NCBI GenBank assembly: GCA_034670405.1
Contig: JAXDDX010000184.1
Location: forward strand, 590,001-654,000
Reading direction: 5' to 3'
Source: Hoplostethus atlanticus
Taxonomy: Eukaryota > Chordata > Actinopteri > Trachichthyiformes > Trachichthyidae
Length of the DNA: 64,000 nt
The notes beneath the pieces are model-generated. The model was given only the letters and a program-made list of their open reading frames with translations. It was not told where the DNA came from and did no database searches. Below are positions 42,401-54,577 of the stretch, one piece after another (within the stretch, counting starts at the first letter, position 1; each line of letters opens with the position of its first letter). The position numbers and the translations under genes were made by a program.

Positions 42401-45400
42401 TAGCAAGATCTCACTACTCCAGGGTCTTGACGGATAGAAACTGGTCACACGAGAGACTGCTCACTGGCTGGCATGCTGTTTTATTTGTCAACACAATATA
42501 AATTAAAAACAATCTCATACGTATACTACGAAGCTGAATTAAGGGTTAGCGAGTCACGATGGTGGTTTATTTTTTACCGAAGTACGGTATGTCGCCATAG
42601 AAACTCATGCTGAATGGCTAACCTCATGTTCAGGATATGGGATCAAAACGGAAAATGGACGAAAAATTTGCATCATCACTCGTACCATGACCGATACCAT
42701 GACCTTTTTAAACACGTTTGCTGAAAAAAGTCTATTAACAAATTCCATCCATTAACAACCAAAACATTGCATTCAAATGAAAAAATCAGTGTACAGAGCG
42801 ATACTATTGAATTAACAGATAGTAAGAAGGGCTCTTCACAGGGCGACGATAAGGATTTATTATATTAGAGATACATTGTTCGTAGCATTTCCAGGTGATT
42901 TGCCACTCTGGCTATAAAAGAGGCTTCTATCAAATATCAAGTAGCTTACATTGAATACATATATTACATTAATGAAATTTACTAAGTGCACTGAAGTTCA
43001 TCAGGATTCAGGAAATATCCCCACTGTGCCTTAGTGACGGGCGATGACAAGCCTCTTTACTTTCCACCATCATTTCCACCCACTGCAGGTTTTCCTCTCT
43101 AGCAGCAGCAACTCTGATACTAGTTGATGTTATATTTTGTCTTGCTCATTTCTATTGATTATGATAGTTTGTTCTTGTTGATGTTTCCCTCTTCTACAGT
43201 CTACTTAATGTTTTGTTGGCAGAATGTTTCCATAACCCCTATGATTGTTCAGTCTAGTTTATTGCTTTATTATTTTATTTTTTCTACTATTTTTAGTTAT
43301 TTTTTTATATTCTATAGGCGCTTATATTCTATTTCATTTTCCCTGCTGAATCGTTTTACTGTTCATGCTAATGATCTAATTTCATCATCAATAGTTCAAT
43401 GTGGTAAATAGTTAATTTTATGTTATATTAAATCCACTGCTGTGGATCTGTCCATGTTGCATGTGATTGGCTATTTGTTACAAACCCCAGCAGCATAACA
43501 GTATCACAAGAATGTACAAAATACAAGGCAAGGTACGAAATACAAAATACAAAAAACAGTACTAAAAAACAAAATATTAAAACTTAACTTAATATTACAA
43601 CTTAAATAGCAGAGTGAATGGATGAACGGCATCAGTATACAGAATTAAAGAATGGGAATGGGTGAATGAATGTGAAAGGGGAATGAAGTGACTAAAGTGT
43701 GGGGCAATGAATAAGTGTGAAAGGGAATGAATGAATAAAGTGCAGGGCAGTGAATGAATGGGAATGGGAATGGATAGGTGGATAAAGTGCAGGGCAATGG
43801 CAATTAATGAATGTGTAAGGGAGCTGTAATGCGTCTAATTGCGGTAATATGGCAATAGCGAAAGATGGCTTGAAGTCTCCAGTTTCCAGGAGACTTGGGA
43901 TAGAAGGGAAAGGACAGAGAATAGTGCAGAGAGAGAGAGGGTGTTCTAACCTCACTTTCACAGTTCAACACTGCCTTTGCATCACCCGTGCATCAACAAG
44001 AAAGTTGGTTACCATCTGGTAACCTGAAAAGGGGGTTTCTTGGGTTCCTGGGAGCACAGCAGGGGTCTTGACCTCATAGGAAGGCCCTGGGAGAGGAATG
44101 TGTTAATCTTTGGGTGATGCTGTGTATTTTGTATGGTCCGAAGAGGGGGGAAGAGTTGATGTCTCCTGCATACACTACAAATTCAGAGGACATAATTAGG
44201 AAAGGCACACACCTGTCTATATAAGGTCTCACAGTTGATGGTGTATGTCAGAGTGAAAAGCAAGCCATGAGGTCGAGAGAATTGTCTGTAGACCTGCGAG
44301 ACAGGATTCTGTCAAGGCACAGATCTGGGGAAGGATACAAGAACATTTCTGCAGCATTGAAAGTTCCCAATAGTACGGTAGCCTCCATCATTCTCAAATG
44401 GAAGAAGTTTGGAACCACCAACAGTCTTCCTAGATCTGGCCGCCGAGCCAAACTGAGCAATTGGGGACGAAGAACCTTGGTCAGACAGGTAACCAAGAAC
44501 CCAATGGTCACTATGAATGAGATCCAGAGTTCCTTTGTGGAGATGGGTGAACCTTACAGAAGGACAACCATCAGTGCAGCACTCCACCAATCAGGCCTTT
44601 ATGGTAGAGTGGCCAGACGGCCATTCCTCACTAAAAGGTACATGACAGCCCGCTGGGAGTTTGCCAAAAGGCACCTGAACGACTCTCAGATCATGAGAAG
44701 CAAAATCCTCTGGTCTGATGAAACAAAGATTGAACTATTTGGCCACAATTCCCAACGGCGTGTGTGGAGGAAACCAGGCACTGAGCATCACCTTGTTAAT
44801 ACCATCCCTACAGTCAAACACGGTGGTGGCAGCATCATGCTGTGGGGATGTTTTTCTGAGACAGGGACTGGGAAGCTAGTCAGGATAGAGGGAAAGATGA
44901 ATGCAGAAAAATATAGAGCAATCCTGAGAAAAAACCCTAACCCTTTTCCAGAGTGCTCAGGATCTCAGGCTGGGGCAAAGGTTTACATTTCAACAAGACA
45001 ACGACCTGAAGCATACCGCCAAGAAAACACAGGAGTGCCTTCGGGAAAACTCTGTGAAAGTCCTGGAGTGGCCCAGCCAGAGTATAGACCTAAACCCAAT
45101 AGAGCATCTCTGGAGAGATCTGAAAATGGCTGTGCACCGATGCTTCCCATCCAACCTGGTTGAGCTTGAACGATTCTGCCAAGAAGAATGGGAGAAACTT
45201 TCAAAAGAAAGGTGTGCCAAGCTTGTAGGATCATTTCCAAGAAGACTTGAGGCTGTCATTGCTGCCAAAGGTGCTTTAACCAAGTACTAAGTGAAGGGTC
45301 TGAATACTTCTGTAAATGGGTGTGGCAAGTTGCCACTGTACCGGGGTTTGTGACAGACAGAGACAAGGCAGGAGTTAACTGGCCAGCGGGCCATTTTATT

Positions 45401-46452
45401 AACCACAATAAACCCGGCCCGGTGTTGGCGGCAGTTGGCGCTGTCTCCCTCCGCCGACGCACCTCAGTCCTCCCCGGCGGGTCAGCCGCGGAACCCCAAA
45501 GCCAGCCAGCCTGCCAGGCTTCCAGGGGCATCCCGCCCCAACCCCAACTCTTGCAGGCGGCTCCCGACTGCACCCCCGGGGACCTCCGTCGGTCATCGCC
45601 GCGGAGGGAGACGCGCGCTCTCCCACTCCGTCATCCAGCTCACGCCCTCGCCTCCGTCCCAGCACTCCAGCCGCAGACCCCGCTCAGACGCTGCTGCTGG
45701 CTCATCCTCCCTGCTCCGCACACAGATGACCGGATCCTCCATCCCTGTCGGCCCCATTCTCGCCGCCAGCCTCTCGCACTGGCGCACTCTCACACACATC
45801 CACACACAGGTTAAAAAGGCCCGGCTGCAATCAGCTTTAATTGGCCGCAGCCGCTGAGACCAGCCGAAGCCTACCCCCCTCCCTCCCGAGTCCGCCACAA
45901 TGGGATATTTCAGTCTTTTATTTTTAATAAATTTACAAAACACTCCAAAAACCTGTTTTTGCTTTGTCATTGTGGAGTATTGTGTGTAGATTGATAAGAA
46001 AAAAATGAATTGAATCCATTTTAAGATGAGTCTGAAACATAACAAAATGTGGAAAACTTGAAAGGATCTGAAAACTTTCCGTATGCACTGTATCTAACCT
46101 GTCTGTCTATCACTCTAACCTGTCTGTCTGTCTAACCTATCTAATCTGTCTGTCTATCACTCTAACCTGTCTGACATGTCTGTAGATCTGTCCTGCTCTG
46201 AACCATGCTGCTCTGGTCCATATCAACTCCATGTTGGAGACCATTCCAGTGAGGACGGAGGTGGACAATTATGTTGGTATCGACTATTCTCTTCTTAGTG
46301 ACCCTGTTGTGACATCCAGGAGCCTTGATATGGACTTCAGAGTGAGTTATATTATATCATATTATATTATATTATATTATATTTAGGGTTCAAACCCCGA
46401 AGGGGTAGAACCCTATTGAGTTTGTGCCAATTTATTAGTGTGCTTGCTTCAG

Positions 46453-46495
<43 letters not shown>

Positions 46496-49400
46496 AATAA
46501 TAAATAATATTCTTCCACCCAAGAGTTCAGCGTTCAACTACTTTCACACCATTTAAGCTATCAACATCGTTCAAATTCAGCATAGTCTGGAATCACGGTC
46601 GGTCATTCAAATTTTTGATTGCACTTTCACTTTTTCTGCAATTTTATTTTATTTGCAATTTTTTGGTCCCATAGGAATGCATTATAAATGCATTTGACAA
46701 TGGCTTTGTCTCTACAAGCCACTAGATGGAGTCAAATGTGACCCTGGCTGTCTTTGACAATGTCCACAGACCAGAGACTCAGTTTGTGGTTTACTGATGA
46801 CTGAATAGAACACACAAACCACTACTTCTGCTAACAACACAATAGAGAAAACAAAACTCTCCTTTTTGAATTTCGTCCACAAGTATTAAAATTTCCCAAC
46901 GCATTACGTCTTTGAATGCACCATCGCGGTGACGCAGTTGCCGGCATACTGTTTGGTGTTTTGAGTCCACGGTACAAACACACATTTCTGTCAATCGATG
47001 CTCAACAACCAGTGGGTTTTTTGACGAATAAAAGAACAACTTTCAAACAACGCATTTTCTCCCTTCTTGTCCTTTGGAATGCGCCTGGGTTGACGCGCTC
47101 CATTAACATCACTCAGAGTCCACTGATTTCTTTCTTTTGTCATATTTATTTCCCTTTCTCATTCAAACTCTGTTGTGCTACGGTTTTCTTCTTTTCCAGA
47201 AACAAATGAAGTGTTCTTACCAGATGACGTACATAAGGGTTGATATTAAAGTAGAAAATAAAGACATAATAAACAACTTAAATTTACTGTCACTCAGCGG
47301 TCAAACAAACGTGTGGCTACAAATCAAAAAACACTTAATGACAGCTCAGTTCTTATATACCAGCTGATACATGCTACAATTACTGTCTCAATCAGCCGAT
47401 TGTCAAAGGGGAGTGTCTACACTCCACATTCCCACAACAATTCATTAACACAACTCCAATAGTTTATAATGAGTCTATTTCCACTCCCCATATTTCATTA
47501 TATTTATCCATAATTCATCAAAATAAAAGTTAATATCAAAATCATAATTTGACCATAAACTCCATAAACTATAATTTATGGATGAATGTGGTTTACTATA
47601 ACTACTTCTAATACTTCTCCTTCTGCTACTACTACTGCTGGTGCTGCTGTTACTTCAGCTTTTACTACTTCTACCATTTGTTAACACAGTATCTTTCTGA
47701 TTAGATTGACTTTATAAAAAACACTTAAGCTTAAGCAAGCACACAAATTTTCTTCAGAAAATGTAACCTTTTTTAGTTGATTATTTGTTGTCTCAACAAA
47801 TGCCATGTCTCAACTTGCCGTGAGCTGGAATGAGGTAAAACCATGAAACTTGGCCCAATAACTGGAAATGATGTGCAAATGCTTCCCAAGAAACATGAGC
47901 CCAATCGGCCACATGGTGGCGCTATAATATAAGTCCCAAAAACGCAATTTGGAAAAGCCACGCCCCTCACACCATGACTCCGATTGACTTGAAATTTGAC
48001 ACACAAGTTCAGCTCAATGTGCTCTACAAAACAGCCTCAAGAACCACTAAAGTCCGCCTGACTAGATTTTCCGCCATTTTTAATTTTTTGAAAAACACGT
48101 TTGACATCTCCTCCTAAACCGTAGGTCCGATTACTACCAAATCTTCTGTGGATCATTATTGGACCAAGTTTATCAAAAATTGTATAAAGCTTGTTGATAT
48201 CTTATTTAGTTTTAAATATATTGACCAATGAACTTCAAAAGGGTGTGGCTCAGCACATAAATAGTCCAAAGTCAACAACCGTTGGCCCAATCATCACAAA
48301 ACTTGCAGGATATGTCCACATAAGTACCTGAAATACATAACATACCCTGAAAGTTTCATTCAAATCAACCACTAGGGGGCGCTACAAATGCAAAAAATGG
48401 GCGTGGCATAACACAAATAAGACTATAAATCAGAAATTGTTTGTCCAATCATTACAAAACTCGCAGGATATGTTTCATAACAATGTTGAACCATGTGTGT
48501 AAAACTATTTTGAAATCGCTCAATAGGGGGCGCCACCAGTTCCAAACATGTGCATGGGCCTGGCACAAATTTGTCCATAATTTTGGATGTTTGTCCAAAC
48601 ATCACCAAACTTGGTGGATATTTTTAATTAAGCTGTTGAAACATGTCCACAAAATGTTTTTGAAATTGACCAATAGGGGGTGATGTTTATTCTATTTGTG
48701 AAAACTGAAAAAGGGCAATTTCACTGATTTTTCTCCATCCAGACCACATTAGACCAGGTCCAGATCAAAAACCACTATACCTACACTGGTCAAATCTGGA
48801 CTAGATTATCCCAGAGAGGCTAAAGATTCTTAAAAACACAGTTTCAGATTAGTTAAACTGCAAAAGGGATTTAAGCTGCAAATTGTCGCTTGCGACTATA
48901 TTATATTATATATTATATTGTGTCTGTCTGTCTGTGTCTCAGGGCATGTTCTTTGAGCTGGCTGATGTGAACAGTACTCTAGTGAACTACGCTGTAGATC
49001 CGGTCATCAGAGAATATGACAGGATGGTCTACCTGGCACTCTCTGAGTTCTTCTTCGACAGCGGGATGTTCTCTTACTTCAAGGCAGGAATCTTCCAGAC
49101 GCACATCGCCAATGAGAGGGTGAGAACCACTACAAAGCAAATCCACCAAAAACCTTCATGAACCACCATGAACAATAACATAACCACAAAACCACCACAA
49201 ACTACCAAAAACCTTGTGTGTTTCTAAGCGAGAAATGCTGCTGCCAGAAGATGAATATTTGCTATTTGGCAGAAATCGACAGTAGATATGGGAGAATAGG
49301 GCAGGGCACAGTCTCAGTCTCATCTACTCTGTAATGGCCTTCAACCCTGCATGCTCTGGTGACATATGTCATGCCTGACTTAAACATCTATCTGTTTGCC

Positions 49401-52400
49401 CCAGAAGGAGGGCCAGTTATCTAAGAAGACTAATCCATGTTCTTAACAAAGCGTAGCCAGCCAGTGGTTGAGGGAGACTAATCTGCTGTAACTCCCATCA
49501 TTGACAAATTGCCAGAGACAATTAATCGATGCCAACACATCTTTCTAGAAAGGTCACAGGTCCTGGCTATGTTGTTCTTAGTGACCTTAGATTCTCTCAT
49601 TCCAATATCGTTGGTGCCGGCGTGTACTATGTTGTTGCTATGCTGGGTGCCTCTTTCTTACCCTTATGTCTGATCCTGTGGTAAATTGGCTTCTATGTCA
49701 GTAGTTTTAGCACCGGGTAGACAGAAAACCTTAGCCAGCATCTCAAACCATAAGCCACCATCATGAACTGCCAAATACCACCAAAAAAATCAATCACCTG
49801 GGATTAATGAGGGATAGGAAATTAATGGGTTTGTTTTCACTATTTTAGCAGCTATCTAGATGATTAGAATAGAATAGGATGGTGGTTGGTTGATGTGGAC
49901 TAGAGTAAATTATCAGCCTGTCTGTCTGAACCTGAATGGTCTGTTTCCTTCTCTCCTCTGTCTGTCCAGATGCCTAAAGACCTGGAGATGTTGCTGAAGA
50001 CCACCTACTTTGGAACTATCATGCTGCTGGTTAGTAGAAACACAATACAAAAGTACATGGCAACGCTGGGAGCAAGAGATGTCAGTTTCATCATGAAATA
50101 AGAAGCCAAGATGAGCACTTTAGCAGTCAACAAAAAAAAATCTGTTTTATTAAATAGCGAGACTCTTGTTGCCGACCACCAGGGCAACAACATTGAATCG
50201 GTAGACTCTTCCCCACAACTGCCCATGTCTTTGGGAGATTGTCAGGTTAAATCAACTCTAGTGCCAATTCCTAATCACAGTCTTAGTCCAAGTCCCAATT
50301 GGTTGTAACTGCTAGACTGGGAAATAGATTCCCTGTGACACTTCACCTAGTTCTGGTGGGGCGTTGAAACAAAGAAAAAATAATTACTACTACTACTACT
50401 GATACTAGTTCTACAACTACTACAATTACTACTGCTACTACTACTACTACTACTACTATTGTTACTACTACAAACACTACTACAACTACTAAGTAAGTAA
50501 GTAAGTAAAAATGTATTTATATAGCGCCACTCTAAAAACAAATCTCCAAGTACTTAACAGTGCATTTTAAAATCAAATTACACATCATAAAACCGTTTAA
50601 CACAAACAGCAATCAGTTAGTAGTTCTGTTAAATCAGAAGAAAAACACAATATACCAAAACACAAAACATGAAAATGCTCGTGTGAAGATTTTGGTTTTG
50701 AGGCATTTTTTAAAGCAGAGAACCAACTCAGCCAATCTGATGCTCTGGAGTTCATGAGCCAAGACCTCGAAGGCACCATCATCTTTTGGTTTTAGTTTGG
50801 ACCTCTGACCTACTGCTGCTACTGTTACTAAATCACATTTTTTCACATTTTATTTGTACAGCCCTTAATCACCACTACAGTCTCTCACCCCGTGTGTGTA
50901 TGTGACAAATAAAGTTCTTGAATCTTGAATCTTGAAGGGCTTCACAGTGCCCAAAACGTGAAAATAATAAATGGTTAGTACACGACATCCCCCAGCCTTG
51001 GACCCTCACAGAGGACAAGGAAAAACTCCCACAAAACCTTTTAGGAAAAAATGGGAGAAACCTTAGGAGGGGCTACTCAGGGAGGGGCTACTCAGAGAGG
51101 GATCCCCCTACCTGGTAGGGCCTACCAGGACGGTCGGGCTGCAATAGATGCCAAGTTTGGGCAAGCGGCTTATACAGAAGACATAATAGTTTATTTGGAT
51201 GGGACATCCAGATCTGGGGCCTGTTCCACAAAGCAGGTTTAGAAAAGCGTGGGTTAATTTTGAAAGCCTGGTTTGAGTTAACCTAACAAGGGGCTAAAGC
51301 GGAAGCTGGAGTCAAGCTACCGTGATCTGGCTAATCCAAGCCAAGATTCAAGATTTCAAGATTCAAGAAGTTTATTTGTCACATACACACACGAGGTGTG
51401 CAGTGAAATGTAAAGTGGCAATGCTCAGCAGAAATGTGCAAAGGGCAAATAACAGGTTCACACTATTTACAATAAAAAAAACAACACAATATTTACAATG
51501 TCACAGTAAGAGCTCTATATAAAAAACAACACAATATTTACAATAAGAGCACTTTATAAAAATATAGTAAAAAAGGGAAATTGTATGTATGTAATATAAT
51601 ATAAATTATAAATTATGTGTAGTCTTTACCTAAGTGTGTGTGTGCATAAGAGGGGCAGTGTGTGTGTCTTGGTGGGGGCCCTGGTGAGGTCAGAGTTCAC
51701 AGTCCTGATGGCCTGAGGAAAGAAACTCCGTCTCAGTCTCTCTGTTTTGGCAGCATGACTACGGAGGCGCTTGCCTGACCGCAGCAGCTGAAACAGTCCA
51801 TTGTTGGGGTGGTGAGGATCCTTCATGATCCTGCAGGCTCTGGTTCTGCACCTCCTGGTGTATAAGTCCTGCAGGGTGGGGAGTGTAGTTCCAATAGTGC
51901 GTTCAGCCGAACGCACTACTCTCTGCAGAGCCTTCCTGTCCTGAGCGGAGCTGTTGCCAAACCAGGCAGTGATGCTTCCTGTCAGGATGCTCTCTACAGC
52001 TCCAGCCAGGCTCAAGCAATCCAGATAATTGCACGTGCACATTTATACACAGTTTATTTAAGCAGCCCAAGAGGTCGATCATGGATCTGATCGATTCATC
52101 ATGGCGAAAAAGGACGGTAAAGACAGAACCGCAATGTTCACGGCCACTGAGCAGCAACTTTTAGTGGAGGTCTATGAAGAAGGCTATCACTAAAAAGGGA
52201 AATACAATTTCCATAAATAAAGGGAGAGAGAAAGCTTGGCAACAAATTGCTGATCGATTGAATGCGTAAGTAATTGTTGAATTAAAAAAATGAACAACTT
52301 GGATAGATCTAATTAAATATCATGTGTTCCAACAATATTAAAGAACTGAAAAGCTAAAAACATTATACCTGAAACCATGCCATATATGAACCTCAAGACT

Positions 52401-54120
52401 GTAAATGTACCACTTGAAAAACGGAGACAATGGAGACAATCTGTGGGACTGAGAGCTTTACTGTGGTGTGTGCTGTTTTCTATATGTAGCATTAGTAATC
52501 TGCAGATCTGATCAATGCTTTCACCTGAGAACCTAGCGCTCAAACACATGTTGGTCCGGGTAAACCAGTGGGTCTGATCTGGCCCTGAAAGGTCTTTCTC
52601 TTTGGAAAGCCCTGCGTACACGACCACGACCTCATCTATGAATGGACAGGCCATGATGGACATAGGATGAGACATGGGTCTTCCTCTATATAAACCCTTT
52701 AACTGATGTGAATGAAGAGATGGGAGCGCTGCGTGGGTATTTGATCCTACCAACAAGAACCAGGTTCTCTTTGGAACAAGAAGCACAAATGTGAATATAG
52801 TAGTTTAACCTTGTTGAGGAGTACGGTCACCCCAGGGTGATCATTCTAAAATGCTTTCTAATGTTTTCTAACGTTCTAATTGATGACATCATAAAGGGTT
52901 ATAAACGGGACAGTTCCACAATAGAACACTGAAATGGAACTAGAACTCTCAAAAAGCTCCTCAGAATGAAGAATTCTCCTTTGTAAAAAAGGTTCTACAA
53001 AGGAGAATACCTAAAGTACTTTATTACCATTTAAGCTTCTTTTAAGATTTAGGGATTTGATAGAATAACCGAATATATATTTTGCTGTTAAATATTAGAC
53101 TATCGCCATAATGTATGTAGCAAAGGGTATACATAACGTGAATGAAGCGGGTTGTTACCATCCTGGAAATTGTTTGGCTGAAAGCGTGTTCTACAGTGAC
53201 TGTAAATCCCATACAGTAACAGTTAATGTGTCTCCTAGCAACCATGGAAACATTTTGACATATATTCTGCACATTTTTTGCACATTTTGCACATTTTGCA
53301 CATTTCTGCTGAGCATTGCCACTTTGCATTTCACTGCACACCTCGTGTGTGTATGTGACAATTAAACTTCTTGAATCTTGAATCTTGAATCTTCACAAGA
53401 TACTTTCTTATTTCAATGAATTTGCTGAATAAAAATAATTTAGAAAATAAAATAATACTGTGTCATCATGTAACCGTTTTCTAAAAGCAATACGGCACTT
53501 GAGGTCTTGCTGGACACTCATGGTTAAATGGGGTTGCCTAGCAACGCTCGGAACCGTGACTGTATCCCCGATACAGCCTACATCATTTTATATTTTTTAT
53601 TTTCTATTAACGTTACATTTTATGTCTGATAGTGTAAGGTATAGGGTAATAGTGTTGAACATTAGGATGGTGGAACCTTGTTTGAAAAACATTGCGTTTC
53701 AGTCGGATCAGTGTTACGGGAGTACCGATTAAGCTTCAACTGTGGTTTAGCCTGATATCTATCCTGCCCGAGACAGGCTAGTTTTGTGGAACACCTCTGG
53801 TGTGGGGCATGACTGCCCCACAAATGTGTACAAATGTGCAGCAGCTCATCATCATTGTAGGACTAGGGGACCACTACAACTGCTACTACCGCTATTATTA
53901 CTACTACAAAAAAACAACAACAACAATAATGATGATGATGTTTCTCTGTTAGAACCCAGTGTTGGTCGAGGCTCCGCTCTCTCTCCAGCTCGCTGTCACC
54001 TCGCCACCCAAAACCACCATCAAGACCTCTGGGGCAACCGTTGCCGTGACAGCCATTGTCACAGTGATGTTGTTGCCGCCTGGCCAGCCTCCAGTCCAAC
54101 TGAGCAGTATGACAATGGTA

Positions 54121-54153
<33 letters not shown>

Positions 54154-54538
54154 TTTGTTCAATACATTAAATATGGCTAATAATAATAATAATAGTAATA
54201 CACTTTATATAGCATTTATCTAAAAACAGAGTTAACAAAGTGCTACACAATCACTTTTAGTCAGGATCAATCACTTTTAGTCCCGAGTCTAGACTGAGGA
54301 CAGTCAGGATCAATCACTTTTAGTCCCGAGTCTAGACTGAGGACAGTCAGGATCAATCACCTTTAGTCCTGAGTCTAGTCCTCCACCCACACATTTGGTT
54401 TGGGGATTCAAACTAGCAATCATCTGGTCCCACTGCTTTAATTTCTCCTCTCTCTTTTCTTCTTCCAGGAGGCAAAGTTTAACGCTAAAGTGTCCATGAA
54501 GGGAAAACGTCTGGCTGTTCATGCTGACCTCCGCAGGT

Positions 54539-54577
<39 letters not shown>

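Larger units (their letters stand above)
44175..46092 (+). mobile_element. Tc1-like transposon, interrupted by a solo LTR
   Basis: Transposase frame at 44267-45290, then the 3' untranslated part with GTCTGAATACTTCTGTAAAT, an inserted LTR (45321-45899), and continuation GATATTTCAGTCTTTTATTT to a right end TTTCCGTATGCACTGTA at about 46092. The left terminal repeat was not found; the 5' end begins near 44175, abutting the LTR-like fragment. It lies in the intron before exon 6 of the BPI-family gene. Confidence 0.85.
51216..53795. mobile_element. PIF/Harbinger transposon with two genes and nested LINEs
   Basis: Left end GGGGCCTGTTCCACAAAGCA (51216-51235); right end, inverted, CTAGTTTTGTGGAACACC near 53777-53794: about 12-15 bp of shared terminal repeat. 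Inside lie a MYB-like gene (+) and a transposase fragment (-) facing each other, as in intact Harbinger elements. A LINE copy (51345-52075) and a LINE 3' tail (53235-53395) inserted later. It lies in the intron between coding exons 8 and 9 of the BPI-family gene. Confidence 0.65.

Noticed and set aside
45320..45857. Pro/Arg-rich frames as a host gene
   Set aside because: They lie entirely inside a GC-rich solo LTR with target duplications.
53130..53590. Possible inverted-repeat pair around GACTGTAAATCCCATACAGT and GACTGTATCCCCGATACAGC
   Set aside because: The two segments are similar direct copies of a diverged repeat, not a pairing inverted repeat; no boundaries could be set.
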